Shown: one piece after another, positions 26,257-36,469 of the stretch | Layout of the letters: every line of letters begins with the position of its first letter | Position numbering within the stretch: the stretch's first letter is position 1 | From: Anaerolineaceae bacterium | Lineage (GTDB): Bacteria > Chloroflexota > Anaerolineae > Anaerolineales > Villigracilaceae | Direction: 5' to 3' | Length of the DNA stretch: 64,000 bases | Assembly: GCA_009772985.1 (NCBI GenBank) | Contig: WOUS01000005.1 | Location: forward strand, 62,001 to 126,000 | Made by a program: the position numbers and the translations under genes | Notes under the pieces: generated by a model | What the model was told of the DNA's origin: nothing | The model's database searches: none | What the model saw: only the letters and a program-made list of their open reading frames with translations

Positions 26257-26520
26257 ATGAACATACTGAACATCATCATTTACCTGATCGTTGCTGCAGT
26301 AATCGGTTGGGTGGCGACCTTAATCACGCGTAACCGCTCGGGCCTGCTGATCAACATCATCGTGGCCGTTATAGGCGCATTCCTGGCCGGCTGGTTCCTT
26401 ACCCCCCTGTTCCATATCGGGACGATCAACGATGCGATTACTCTTCCAACCATGCTGGTGACACTGCTGGGCACTGTCATCCTGCTGGTGATCTTCAACA
26501 TGATCCGCGGCAGACGATAA
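26257..26520 (+). CDS. GlsB/YeaQ/YmgE family stress membrane protein
   Basis: An 87-residue protein of standard family length with three hydrophobic segments: V-A-A-V-I-G-W-V-A-T-L-I near residue 10, I-G-A-F-L-A-G-W-F near 40, and a C-terminal helix ending R-G-R-R. It is a close relative of the longer copy at 23929. AAGGAGAC stands 7 bases before the ATG. Lies between CsbD and YggT genes with short spacers, so probably in one transcript. Confidence 0.95.
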   Translation: MNILNIIIYLIVAAVIGWVATLITRNRSGLLINIIVAVIGAFLAGWFLTPLFHIGTINDAITLPTMLVTLLGTVILLVIFNMIRGRR

Positions 26521-26628
26521 CCCGGTCAATTTTCCTCTCGTATGCGCTCTGACGAGCAGGGGTGCATCACAGCACCCCTGCCGACCACAGAGTATGGATC
26601 TTCACCAATCATGTTCAAGGAAGTCAAA

Positions 26629-27027
26629 ATGACAAACAACAGAATATCAGAAGTTCAAACAACACAAAAAGAACCGGAACGGGAACGGCAGATTTTCACT
26701 TTCAAGGCCACCCAGTTGGTCTGGCTGTTTCTCGGAATACTCGAAGGATTGCTGGCGTTGCGCTTTGTTTTGAAATTGATTGCAGCCAACCCGGACAGCC
26801 CGATTTCCGTTTTTATCTATGGTTTCACCAATCTTTTCCTGCTGCCCTTTTCGGGATTGACAGCAACGCCATCAGCAGGCGCCATGGTACTGGAACTCTC
26901 AACCATGATCGCCATGGTGGTGTATGGTTTGATCGCATGGGCAATTGAAAGAATCATCTGGGTGATCTTCTATCGCCCGCGTGGACCCGTCACACAAACA
27001 ACCACCACCGATCAGCACACTCAGTGA
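26629..27027 (+). CDS. YggT family membrane protein
   Basis: A 132-residue protein with a hydrophilic N-terminus (about 35 residues) and two or three membrane segments. F-V-L-K-L-I-A-A-N and F-T-N-L-F-L-L-P-F near residues 60-90 are the YggT-type signature, and the C-terminus is T/Q-rich. YggT proteins are linked to envelope integrity and, in some bacteria, cell division. AAGGAAGT precedes ATG 26629; an ATG six codons upstream is a weaker option. Confidence 0.88.
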   Translation: MTNNRISEVQTTQKEPERERQIFTFKATQLVWLFLGILEGLLALRFVLKLIAANPDSPISVFIYGFTNLFLLPFSGLTATPSAGAMVLELSTMIAMVVYGLIAWAIERIIWVIFYRPRGPVTQTTTTDQHTQ

Positions 27028-27042
27028 TAAAAAGATATCAGA

Positions 27043-27216
27043 ATGGATATTTCGGCTGATAAATACAACTCGAATGGTAACCGACCAAGTCCCTTTCTAG
27101 TTGTATTGCATAACCTGCAAGACATTGTCGGGTGGCTGATTGGGTTCTTGACACTCACTGAGGAAGATCGATTGAAGGCTGGCATTAATTTTGGCGATGA
27201 AGGACGTGACGATTAG
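27043..27216 (+). CDS. Putative 57-residue small protein
   Basis: A short frame just downstream of the YggT gene. The product is mostly hydrophilic with a central amphipathic helix (D-I-V-G-W-L-I-G-F-L-T-L) followed by T-E-E-D-R-L-K-A-G-I and an acidic end. The codon pattern and this conserved-looking motif suggest a real gene. There is no strong ribosome-binding site, and I cannot name a family. Confidence 0.45.
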   Translation: MDISADKYNSNGNRPSPFLVVLHNLQDIVGWLIGFLTLTEEDRLKAGINFGDEGRDD

Positions 27217-27379
27217 ACTGGTCAGCGGACATTCTATCCCCTCGTGAACTGGATCTATACTTCACGTAAGTTGCGATGAGCATTCACTCTGTTCATCTTC
27301 TTGGACCGTTAGGTCAGCTGCCACTCGGTCAAGTTGCCCAGGTGGCTTCCAAAACAGATCATTCAAAAGGAGAAATCTC

Positions 27380-27535
27380 ATGTGGACTATCATCCTAATT
27401 CTGTTCATCCTGTGGCTGCTCGGCTTTTTTGGCGGAAGGATAAGCCCGAGATTTCCGCGCACCGGCAGCTGGATTCACGTTCTGATCGTGATCGTCGTCA
27501 TACTCGTCATATTGAAACTCCTTGGGATAGGGTAA
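27380..27535 (+). CDS. lmo0937-family small membrane protein
   Basis: A 51-residue protein with two membrane helices: M-W-T-I-I-L-I-L-F-I-L-W-L-L-G at the start and V-L-I-V-I-V-V-I-L-V-I-L-K-L-L at the end, joined by a short polar link. This matches the lmo0937 family of tiny membrane proteins found in stress-gene clusters. AAAGGAGAAA lies 7 bases before the ATG. A perfect hairpin at 27610 may end the transcript. Confidence 0.88.
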   Translation: MWTIILILFILWLLGFFGGRISPRFPRTGSWIHVLIVIVVILVILKLLGIG

Positions 27536-27609
27536 ACATCCCGCGCCGCAACAATTGGATCAAGTCAGTCAAAACTGATGACGGCTCCCTGTTGCTAAAC
27601 CGCAAAGCA

Positions 27610-27643
27610 ATATGCCACCCGGAACCAAGTCTGGGTGGCATAT
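27610..27643 (+). terminator. Hairpin between the lmo0937-type gene and the first AI-2E gene
   Basis: Perfect 11-base stem ATATGCCACCC/GGGTGGCATAT with a 12-base loop. The rest of 27536-27812 shows no convincing gene; a long upstream extension of the AI-2E frame runs through it but has no family match. Confidence 0.65.
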
Positions 27644-27812
27644 ATTAAGGGATGCTATTCTCCAGCGATGCAAGGAGATCAAGGGGAAGCCAGCGTACCG
27701 CTTAAACTGCCCAATCACGCATCACGCTGACTCGCTTGCAGATTGGTTGGTGGCAGCAACCGACGCGCAGACGTTATCAAATCTACCCAATCGCCTCAAG
27801 AACAGGAAAAGC

Positions 27813-29087
27813 ATGGAATCCCATCCACCTTCGCAAACGAATCAATGGACATTCCAACGAGTTGTGTGGGCGACACTCGTCCTGGTTTTTATCATCTTTG
27901 GCTTCTGGCTTCTTTACCGCTTTTACCAGGTGGTATTCATCTTGTTCATCGCCATCGTGATGGGCACACTGATCAGGCCGGTCGTCACCCGGCTGAACCA
28001 GCGAGGACTCCCCCGGATAGCGGGGATCCTTCTTGTCTACCTCCTGCTGCTCGCCCTGCTCATCGGCTTCGTGCTCTTGTTATTCCCGTTGATTTTCGAA
28101 CAAGGTACAACGATTGTTGCCGCAATGCCGGGTTACTACCAGGGCATGCGCGAGTGGATGGTTAATTCTGCCAATCAATTGATTGTGCGATTGAGCGAGT
28201 TCCTCCCGGCAACACTACCAGGCTTGGAACCGGCACAGCAAACAGGGGAGCAGGTTCTGGATTCTGCAGAGCAAGCGCTGGGGTACGTAGCATTGGCTGC
28301 CAAGGTTATCTTTATAGCCATAGGCCTTCTGGTTCTGGCTTTTTACTGGACACTCGATGGGCCGCGAATCATCCAGTCATTTTTGCAGTTGATACCAGAT
28401 GGCAAGCGCGAGAGCATTAGTGAACTCATTTCGGACATGGAAACCAAGATTGGTTTCTTCCTTGCCGGACAAGGTGTTCTCTGCCTGGTCATCGGCATCA
28501 TGGCGCTGGTTGCCTATCTGCTCATTGGTTTGCCCAATGCCCTGGTGCTGGCGCTTGTAGCGGGCATGCTGGAGGCCGTACCGATGGTCGGACCGCTGCT
28601 GGGCGCCATTCCTGTAGCGTTTATTGCCTTATCCATAGCGCCTTCCAAGTTGATCTGGGTGATCGTCGCCACGGTTGTTATTCAGCTGTTGGAAAATAAT
28701 TTCCTGGTGCCGCGCATCATGCGCAAGGCAGTGGGGGTCAATCCGTTCGTCTCCCTGCTGGCAATCTTTGCTTTTAGTTCCTTGTTTGGCATTGCCGGCG
28801 CTCTCATGGCAATTCCCATGGCGGCCATTATTCAACTCTTACTCGATCGCTTCGTCTTTCACCCAGCAGCGATGGAGCCGGAGGTCTCAGCCGGGCGCGA
28901 TCATGCCAGCCGGCTGCGCTATGAAGCGCAAGACCTGGCTCAGGATCTGCGCAAGCAGGCACGGTTAAAGAAATGGGGCTCGGTCCTAAAGGTCAAACAA
29001 GTTGATAAGGTGATGGATGAGATTGAGGCCATTACCACCGACCTTGATGCTCTGCTGGCTCAGGCCAGTACATCAAAGGCACCATGA
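27813..29087 (+). CDS. AI-2E (PerM) family transporter 1
   Basis: A 424-residue protein with the AI-2E/PerM topology: two or three N-terminal membrane segments, an amphipathic region (about 90-180), then a bundle of C-terminal segments with the family motif near P-M-V-G-P-L-L-G-A-I-P and L-L-E-N-N-F-L-V-P-R-I-M near residues 250-305. Members export signals or ions such as Na+; the substrate here is open. A charged C-terminal tail of about 70 residues follows. ATG 27813 fits the family N-terminus. The second transporter gene overlaps by ATGA. Confidence 0.9.
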   Translation: MESHPPSQTNQWTFQRVVWATLVLVFIIFGFWLLYRFYQVVFILFIAIVMGTLIRPVVTRLNQRGLPRIAGILLVYLLLLALLIGFVLLLFPLIFEQGTTIVAAMPGYYQGMREWMVNSANQLIVRLSEFLPATLPGLEPAQQTGEQVLDSAEQALGYVALAAKVIFIAIGLLVLAFYWTLDGPRIIQSFLQLIPDGKRESISELISDMETKIGFFLAGQGVLCLVIGIMALVAYLLIGLPNALVLALVAGMLEAVPMVGPLLGAIPVAFIALSIAPSKLIWVIVATVVIQLLENNFLVPRIMRKAVGVNPFVSLLAIFAFSSLFGIAGALMAIPMAAIIQLLLDRFVFHPAAMEPEVSAGRDHASRLRYEAQDLAQDLRKQARLKKWGSVLKVKQVDKVMDEIEAITTDLDALLAQASTSKAP

Positions 29088-30337
29088 CAAAAAAACTGCT
29101 GGTGTTCAGTACGGCGGTCATGACCACGCTGCTGGTGCTGGTGGTACTGTGGCAGTTCCGGATGGCCGTCGTTTACGTGTTGATCTCGCTGGCGCTTGCG
29201 GCCGCGCTGCGCCCATTAATCAGCCGCCTGGTCGGGCGAGGCTTTGTAGTGCGCACCGCCTGGATCCTGCTCTACCTTGTGGCCCTCGGCAGTTTTGGCT
29301 TCCTCCTCTTCCTGACCGGGAAGATCGCGATCGATGAGATTCAACAATTGGGCCATGCTCTGTCGGTGCGGGATGCGTGGATACTGCCGGGTTGGTTGGA
29401 GGGCAGTTCGTTCCAACAGGCGCTGGTTGAGCGGCTGCCGCCGCCGAGCAAACTCTTTGAAGCAGTTACTGGCGACCAGGGGCAACTTGTGCTGCCAGCC
29501 ATACTCGGCTTCACGCAGGGTATTGGCGTCGTTGTGGCCGGGTTACTCATCATACTGTTTCTAAGCATCTATTGGAGCATCAATCAGATCCATTTTGAAC
29601 GCCTCTGGCTCTCGCTGCTTCCATCCGGCCAGCGCAAACAGGCACGTGGTATTTGGCGGGTGATCGAGCCGGACCTTGGCGCTTACATACGCAGCCAGGT
29701 GATCCATAGTCTCCTGGCCGGGCTGCTGTTGGGCCTGGGATACTGGCTGCTCGGATCCCCATACCCGGTGCTCCTGGCGCTGGCCGGGGCTCTGGCATGC
29801 CTGATACCCGTGGTTGGGATCATATTGGTGGTCATTCCGGTGCTCCTGGTGGGGCTGCTGACCAGCGTGCAGATTGGACTATTTACAGCTGTCTTTGCGC
29901 TTGTTGTCTTGATCGCCCTAAGCCTATGGGTCAAGCCGCGCCTTTTCAACCGCAGGTGGGATAATCCCGTTCTGACCGTGATCTTGCTGATTGCCCTGGC
30001 AGATGCTTTTGGCCTTGTCGGCCTCATCATAGCGCCACCTATATCCGTTGTATGCCAGATCCTGTGGAGCCGGCTGGTCAGCCATCGCGCTGTCCCGGGG
30101 GCTGCGGCCCAGGTTTCAGACCTCAAAGAGCGCCAGGCACGCCTGTGGGACACCATAAAAACAATGGATGGACCACCTCTACCCCTGGTGACCAGCAGCA
30201 TGGAGCGACTCGCCCTGTTGATCGGGGAAGCCGAACCCATTCTGCAAGCGGCTCTGCCTGCTGAACCTTCCAAGCCAAATCCCTTCCCCCAGTCAGCCAC
30301 CACTAAAAGTGGGCTGCCTGGTTCCACAAAACCCTGA
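29084..30337 (+). CDS. AI-2E (PerM) family transporter 2
   Basis: A 417-residue paralogue of the preceding gene, with the same arrangement: N-terminal membrane segments, a polar region, and C-terminal segments around G-A-L-A-C-L-I-P-V-V-G (about 235) and L-W-V-K-P-R-L-F-N (about 285). Overlap of start and stop codons suggests that the two form a hetero-oligomer or are at least translated together. The C-terminal 70 residues are Pro/Ser-rich and hydrophilic. Position before BrkB places it in the same likely transcript. Confidence 0.9.
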   Translation: MTKKLLVFSTAVMTTLLVLVVLWQFRMAVVYVLISLALAAALRPLISRLVGRGFVVRTAWILLYLVALGSFGFLLFLTGKIAIDEIQQLGHALSVRDAWILPGWLEGSSFQQALVERLPPPSKLFEAVTGDQGQLVLPAILGFTQGIGVVVAGLLIILFLSIYWSINQIHFERLWLSLLPSGQRKQARGIWRVIEPDLGAYIRSQVIHSLLAGLLLGLGYWLLGSPYPVLLALAGALACLIPVVGIILVVIPVLLVGLLTSVQIGLFTAVFALVVLIALSLWVKPRLFNRRWDNPVLTVILLIALADAFGLVGLIIAPPISVVCQILWSRLVSHRAVPGAAAQVSDLKERQARLWDTIKTMDGPPLPLVTSSMERLALLIGEAEPILQAALPAEPSKPNPFPQSATTKSGLPGSTKP

Positions 30338-30348
30338 AGAAACAGACA

Positions 30349-31269
30349 ATGGCTGCACCCCAAAAGGCTGGAACCGTGGCACGTCTTTGGCAGCAGGGTC
30401 GCCGCAACGCACACAGACTGAATGAGCGGACGCACGGCTGGTTGGGAATATTATCGGACGCGACATGGCAAACTTTAAAACCCGGATCGGTAATCACAGC
30501 CGCCGCGATTGCCTACTTTTCCGTTTTTTCCCTCTTTCCCCTCACACTGCTGAGCATTGCCATTGCCAGTTTCAGCCTCGGCTCGTTGATGGACCAGCAC
30601 ATCATCGTACAAAGGCTGGAGTTTATTGCGCCGGCCCTGGGCCAATTGTTGGGCCAAAATATTGACGAGATCATCCTGGCGCGCGGACCTGTTACCATTA
30701 TTGCCTTGGTTGGTTTGATCTGGTCCGCCTCCACCATTTTTAACACGCTTACCCAAACCCTGCATGATATTTGGGAGCATAAACGCAGGCGCCCTGTTTG
30801 GAAACAGCGTGGTCTGGCGATAATATTTGTCCTGGCTTTCGTTGGCCCGGCTCTCTTTCTGGGTTCGTTTGCAGGCAGTATGATTGCCAACCTCCGCACC
30901 TGGTTGCCCAACGAGATCATCCCAATCGGGGACGGTATCAGTTTTGTAATGGCTGTCTTGCTCGACATCGCCTTATTCATGGTGCTCTACATCATTCTTC
31001 CTCGTGGATCTTCTACCTGGCGCGAGATTTTACCTGGAGCGATCGGGGCTGGCCTGCTCTGGGAGTTGGCCAAAAAGGCTTTTTTGTTGTTTGTTTCCAC
31101 CTACATCTCCATTTCAAACCTGGTCTATGGTTCAGTGGCAGCCATAATTGCCTTCCTGGTTTGGGCATACCTAAGCGGCCTGATCTTTCTCTTTGGTGCT
31201 TTCTTGAGCCTCTCTTATTACCGGCTAAGGCAGCAGCGACAAGAATTGGTGGGCGAAATACGCCAGTAA
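30349..31269 (+). CDS. YihY/BrkB family membrane protein
   Basis: A 306-residue protein of the YihY/virulence-factor BrkB family. It has about six membrane segments, the typical A-A-I-A-Y-F-S-V-F-S-L-F-P start of the domain near residue 50, the region I-W-S-A-S-T-I-F near 125, and L-V-W-A-Y-L-S-G-L-I-F-L-F-G-A near the end. The molecular role is not settled. It closes the plus-strand stress island, 11 bases after the second AI-2E gene, and is followed by repeat R6 copy 3 and a terminator. Confidence 0.92.
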   Translation: MAAPQKAGTVARLWQQGRRNAHRLNERTHGWLGILSDATWQTLKPGSVITAAAIAYFSVFSLFPLTLLSIAIASFSLGSLMDQHIIVQRLEFIAPALGQLLGQNIDEIILARGPVTIIALVGLIWSASTIFNTLTQTLHDIWEHKRRRPVWKQRGLAIIFVLAFVGPALFLGSFAGSMIANLRTWLPNEIIPIGDGISFVMAVLLDIALFMVLYIILPRGSSTWREILPGAIGAGLLWELAKKAFLLFVSTYISISNLVYGSVAAIIAFLVWAYLSGLIFLFGAFLSLSYYRLRQQRQELVGEIRQ

Positions 31270-31305
31270 AATTCCATCGGATGGGAGTGGCAGCGGTGTC
31301 GGGTC

Positions 31306-31368
31306 CTCTCCCAGGTGGCGGAGAATAACACTCCCCGACTGATGGATATGGCTGGAAATGCTTTTGTA
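31306..31368 (+). repeat. Structured repeat, family R6, copy 3 (degenerate)
   Basis: CTCTCCCAGGTGGCGGAGAA, then CACTCCCCGAC, the loop-like TGATGGATATGG, and CTTTTGTA. The 3' arm is mutated compared with copies 1 and 2. Same orientation as the other copies. Confidence 0.7.
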
Positions 31369-31389
31369 GATAAGTAATGGTGAATGACA

Positions 31390-31419
31390 AAAGCGCCGCC
31401 TCGCGAGAAGCGGCGCTTT
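31390..31419. terminator. Bidirectional terminator between brkB-type and penicillin acylase genes
   Basis: Perfect 10-base stem AAAGCGCCGC/GCGGCGCTTT, with A and T runs on both sides, between two convergent genes. Confidence 0.88.
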
Positions 31420-31440
31420 GATTCGTGAACCGGGAGGCTG

Positions 31441-33999
<2,559 letters not shown>

Positions 34000-34231
34000 G
34001 TCTCCTCCATTGGCGAATGGGATTTCTGAGATTATATACCCAAATAACCCTGAAAAGCATCCGGGGAGGCGGACGGGGTGTCACCGCACTTAAGCGTGGT
34101 CAGTGCTTTTTCTGCCACGAATTCCACCCTGACCCGGCCTGCCAGGGCAGGCGAATTGGCCCGAAAAATTCGTGAAATTCGTGCAATTCGTGGCTAAATT
34201 TGTTCGGCGGAGAAGACTCCACGTTTTACTG
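34000..34231. other. Intergenic region upstream of the RHS remnants
   Basis: Holds the promoter region of the penicillin acylase (minus strand), then repeat R4 at 34092-34208. No gene is seen. Confidence 0.6.
34092..34208. repeat. Dispersed repeat, family R4, copy 1
   Basis: Shares AAGCGTGGTCAGTG, CTGCCACGAATT, AAAAATTCGTGAAATTCGTG and ATTTGTTCGGC with 47162-47255. This copy has an extra block of about 30 bases in the middle, including CCTGCCAGGGCAGG. Confidence 0.85.
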
Positions 34232-34273
34232 TGGCGCTTCTATTACTTTGCGGGAGCACAACGCATCGCCATG
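34232..34273 (+). pseudogene. Remnant of an RHS core
   Basis: Encodes W-R-F-Y-Y-F-A-G-A-Q-R-I-A-M, a copy of the segment at 34540-34581 of the RHS gene (about 37 of 42 bases identical by hand). It is followed not by RHS sequence but by a terminator and the duplicated 3' end of the large lipoprotein gene, so it is an orphan piece of an older RHS gene. Confidence 0.75.
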
Positions 34274-34305
34274 ACCGCAGGCCGCCCCTGCTTGTGGTGA
34301 AATCG

Positions 34306-34334
34306 AACCGCCCTCGCGTCTGCGAGAGCGGTTT
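34306..34334. terminator. Hairpin terminator beside the duplicated gene tail
   Basis: AACCG...CTCGC/GCGAG...CGGTTT followed by T-rich sequence. It holds the same place relative to the tail copy as the hairpin at 36421 holds to the full gene. Confidence 0.7.
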
Positions 34335-34370
34335 GTCATTTCGCCTTTTGCTTTTTGTTTTTCTCTTTTT

Positions 34371-34499
34371 ACGGATTCGCCCTCATCCTCGGATACCAGT
34401 ACCACAGCACGTCGGCGGCGGGCTTGCCGTGGACGGAGGCCGATTTGTCCATCAGCCCGACGGGCGGGTAGTAGCCGCGGCTGACGAATCCGCCGGCCC
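34371..34499 (-). pseudogene. 3'-end copy of the large lipoprotein gene
   Basis: Minus-strand frame for the last 41 residues (G-G-F-V-S-R-G-Y-Y-P-P ... M-R-A-N-P, stop TAA), identical in protein to the end of the gene at 36470-38995. Bases align gap-free to 36472-36600 with 8 differences, all of them synonymous. The rest of the gene is absent; at 34500 the sequence jumps to RHS coding DNA on the other strand. Confidence 0.9.
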
Positions 34500-34512
34500 C
34501 ACCAACACCCCC

Positions 34513-35622
34513 ATGGCCGTCATCCCGGCAGGCGAGACCTGGCGCTTCTACTATTTCGCGGGTTCACAACGCATCGCCATGCGCACCGCGGACTCGGCCA
34601 CTTCCTCCCTCGTCTACTTCCTCGGCGACCATCTCGGCTCCACCAGCCTGACCGTCAACCCCGACGGCAGCAGGATTGCCGAAATGCACTACACCGCCTG
34701 GGGCGAAACGCGCTATACTTCAGGCGTGACCCCCACCGATTACCAGTACACCGGCCAACGCAACGAGAGCGCCATCGGGCTGTACTACTACAACGCAAGA
34801 TGGTACGATCCCGCTTTGGGAAGATTCACGCAGGCCGATACCATCGTGCCGGGAGGAAGTCAGGGGCTGGATCGGTACGCGTATGTCAGCAATTCGCCGG
34901 TGCGGTATCGCGATCCGAGCGGGCACTGTGCAGGAACGAGAAATCAAGATCCTGAATGTTGGGATCTGATTGATGATCTAAAGAACGAAATGGGAATTAT
35001 CATTGACGATCCAGAGAGCGACTATTGGAATCTTATAACGTTAGGATGGTTAGCCGGATCAGCAGAAAGAGTCTCTCATCGCCTGCCACTCAACAAATCA
35101 CTTACGGGTGAAATAGCCGATCTGGTCCATATCAAAATAAAAAACTTGGGAGGAAATACGGTAGGCGATTCGACCTCATACCCAGGTGACGGCACAGTGT
35201 ATATTGATCCACGAATCTTCCTTCCAGATTCCAGCGTTGGTTGGTCTGCACATACCAACTTCGTCTTTAATATGGTTCATGAACTGATTCATGTGGCGCT
35301 GTACCAAAATCGAGGGTTAAAGGATCAAGTAGCAAACCCCGATAAAGTTATCGGCTATGCAGGAGCTGCTGGCTGGAGCCGGGAAACAGAATCGGGATCG
35401 CAATGTACTACCTCCACCTATTGCAATGTCTATACAAACCCGGGCACTGGCCCTACTTCTTATTCTCTTACAGCAGAACATCCTGAAGAGGATTTCGCTG
35501 AAACCCTAACGGTCATGCTGGTTCCTGAAAGCGGTATGAGCGGTTACATCGATGACGCCCGATTAACTTGGATTAATAATTTTGTCCCGCCGATTCCTGG
35601 GATATGGGTGGGAAGGAAATGA
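34513..35622 (+). CDS. RHS core fragment with HExxH metallopeptidase-like tip
   Basis: A frame of about 369 residues. Residues about 10-135 are the C-terminal part of an RHS repeat-associated core: Y-F-L-G-D-H-L-G-S-T, Y-T-G-Q-R, G-L-Y-Y-Y-N-A-R-W-Y-D-P, G-R-F-T-Q-A-D, ending Y-R-D-P-S-G-H. The next 230 residues form the variable tip, with H256-E-L-I-H260 in V-H-E-L-I-H-V-A and an acidic motif P-E-E-D-F-A-E near 324-330 that could give the third zinc ligand. This is the layout of RHS/polymorphic toxins with a peptidase tip. The N-terminal barrel and export part are missing; there is no clear ribosome-binding site, so expression is uncertain. The tip is less GC-rich than the core, suggesting transfer. 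Confidence 0.8.
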   Translation: MAVIPAGETWRFYYFAGSQRIAMRTADSATSSLVYFLGDHLGSTSLTVNPDGSRIAEMHYTAWGETRYTSGVTPTDYQYTGQRNESAIGLYYYNARWYDPALGRFTQADTIVPGGSQGLDRYAYVSNSPVRYRDPSGHCAGTRNQDPECWDLIDDLKNEMGIIIDDPESDYWNLITLGWLAGSAERVSHRLPLNKSLTGEIADLVHIKIKNLGGNTVGDSTSYPGDGTVYIDPRIFLPDSSVGWSAHTNFVFNMVHELIHVALYQNRGLKDQVANPDKVIGYAGAAGWSRETESGSQCTTSTYCNVYTNPGTGPTSYSLTAEHPEEDFAETLTVMLVPESGMSGYIDDARLTWINNFVPPIPGIWVGRK

Positions 35623-36362
35623 AACTTCGCAAAATTCATTACGTATTGACCATTGGCATAGCGTTATTGCTCTGCAGTGTTTCGTTATTCTGGTCTCCAT
35701 ATCGAGATTCGGGCGCGCCGACCTGGAATGGGATAACGCCGGGAGAAACAACACTCGCTCAATTAATACTCAGAATGGGGTTCCCTGATAAAGTTCAAAG
35801 GCAGGATAGTTGCATCAGCTTCTTCTATTCTGGGGTCTTCTATTCTGGAGATGACATTTCTATAGAATACATTGAGGGATGGGGAACTATTGAAGTTTTC
35901 CTCACTGCACGAAATGGCAATATTGTGGTTGTCTCGCTCTTGCGTAGTAACCCACAGCTGGGTCCCAATTTCAGATCAATGGCAGATGTAACAAATCTGC
36001 AGCAATTGGTCCTTGAGTACGGAAAACCTGACAAAGTAACATGGAGTAGTTCCAGTACTTTTCGCTATCTCATATGGGCAAGGAAGGGCGTTGCGGCTAC
36101 TGCAGCGTACATGGGTAGATTAGGAGACTGGGACGACAGTGTGGTGGTGAAAATTCTTCTATTCGAGCCGACAGACATTCAGCAGTTATTAGTTAATGAC
36201 GCAGAAATACATCTTGGATTTATGCAAAATTATCCCTGCGTATCATTAATGGACGCGACGATGTTGCCGTGGAATCAACCGCCCCCGGCTCCTCCTGATG
36301 CTGGGGATATGTTTCCCGAAGATCCCTACGATTGGGAGCACATGCCCACCCCCGCGCCGTGA
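35619..36362 (+). CDS. Membrane-anchored partner of the RHS tip, putative immunity protein
   Basis: A 247-residue protein starting with an N-terminal membrane segment (about 7-27), then an extracytoplasmic part with two similar segments, G-I-T-P-G-E-T-T ... R-M-G-F-P-D-K-V and D-V-T-N-L-Q-Q ... E-Y-G-K-P-D-K-V. These recall BamE/SmpA-like repeats. The C-terminus is Pro-rich. Its ATG overlaps the RHS stop (ATGA) and GGAAGGA precedes it, the usual arrangement for a toxin and its immunity gene. Base composition matches the tip, not the neighbours. Immunity function is inferred from position only. Confidence 0.65.
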   Translation: MKLRKIHYVLTIGIALLLCSVSLFWSPYRDSGAPTWNGITPGETTLAQLILRMGFPDKVQRQDSCISFFYSGVFYSGDDISIEYIEGWGTIEVFLTARNGNIVVVSLLRSNPQLGPNFRSMADVTNLQQLVLEYGKPDKVTWSSSSTFRYLIWARKGVAATAAYMGRLGDWDDSVVVKILLFEPTDIQQLLVNDAEIHLGFMQNYPCVSLMDATMLPWNQPPPAPPDAGDMFPEDPYDWEHMPTPAP

Positions 36363-36420
36363 CCGCGCATGTTCGGCGGCGGTTTACCCTTTCGGGGCAC
36401 ACGGCGAGAGAAGAAACATA

Positions 36421-36458
36421 AGAGCGAGCCTCCCACCAAAGGCTCGCTCTGCTTTTTC
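36421..36458. terminator. Terminator between the RHS partner and large lipoprotein genes
   Basis: Perfect 10-base stem AGAGCGAGCC/GGCTCGCTCT followed by CTTTTTC, serving the plus-strand partner gene and, on the other strand, the lipoprotein gene. Confidence 0.85.
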
Positions 36459-36469
36459 TTCGCGTCATC

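Noticed and set aside
27612-27812. Upstream extension of the first AI-2E frame
   Set aside because: No family similarity, crosses a hairpin, and a better start with family-like N-terminus is at 27813.
34231-34512. N-terminal extension of the RHS frame through the duplicated lipoprotein tail
   Set aside because: This part is antisense reading of the tail copy and of the terminator, not RHS sequence, so the protein start was placed at 34513.
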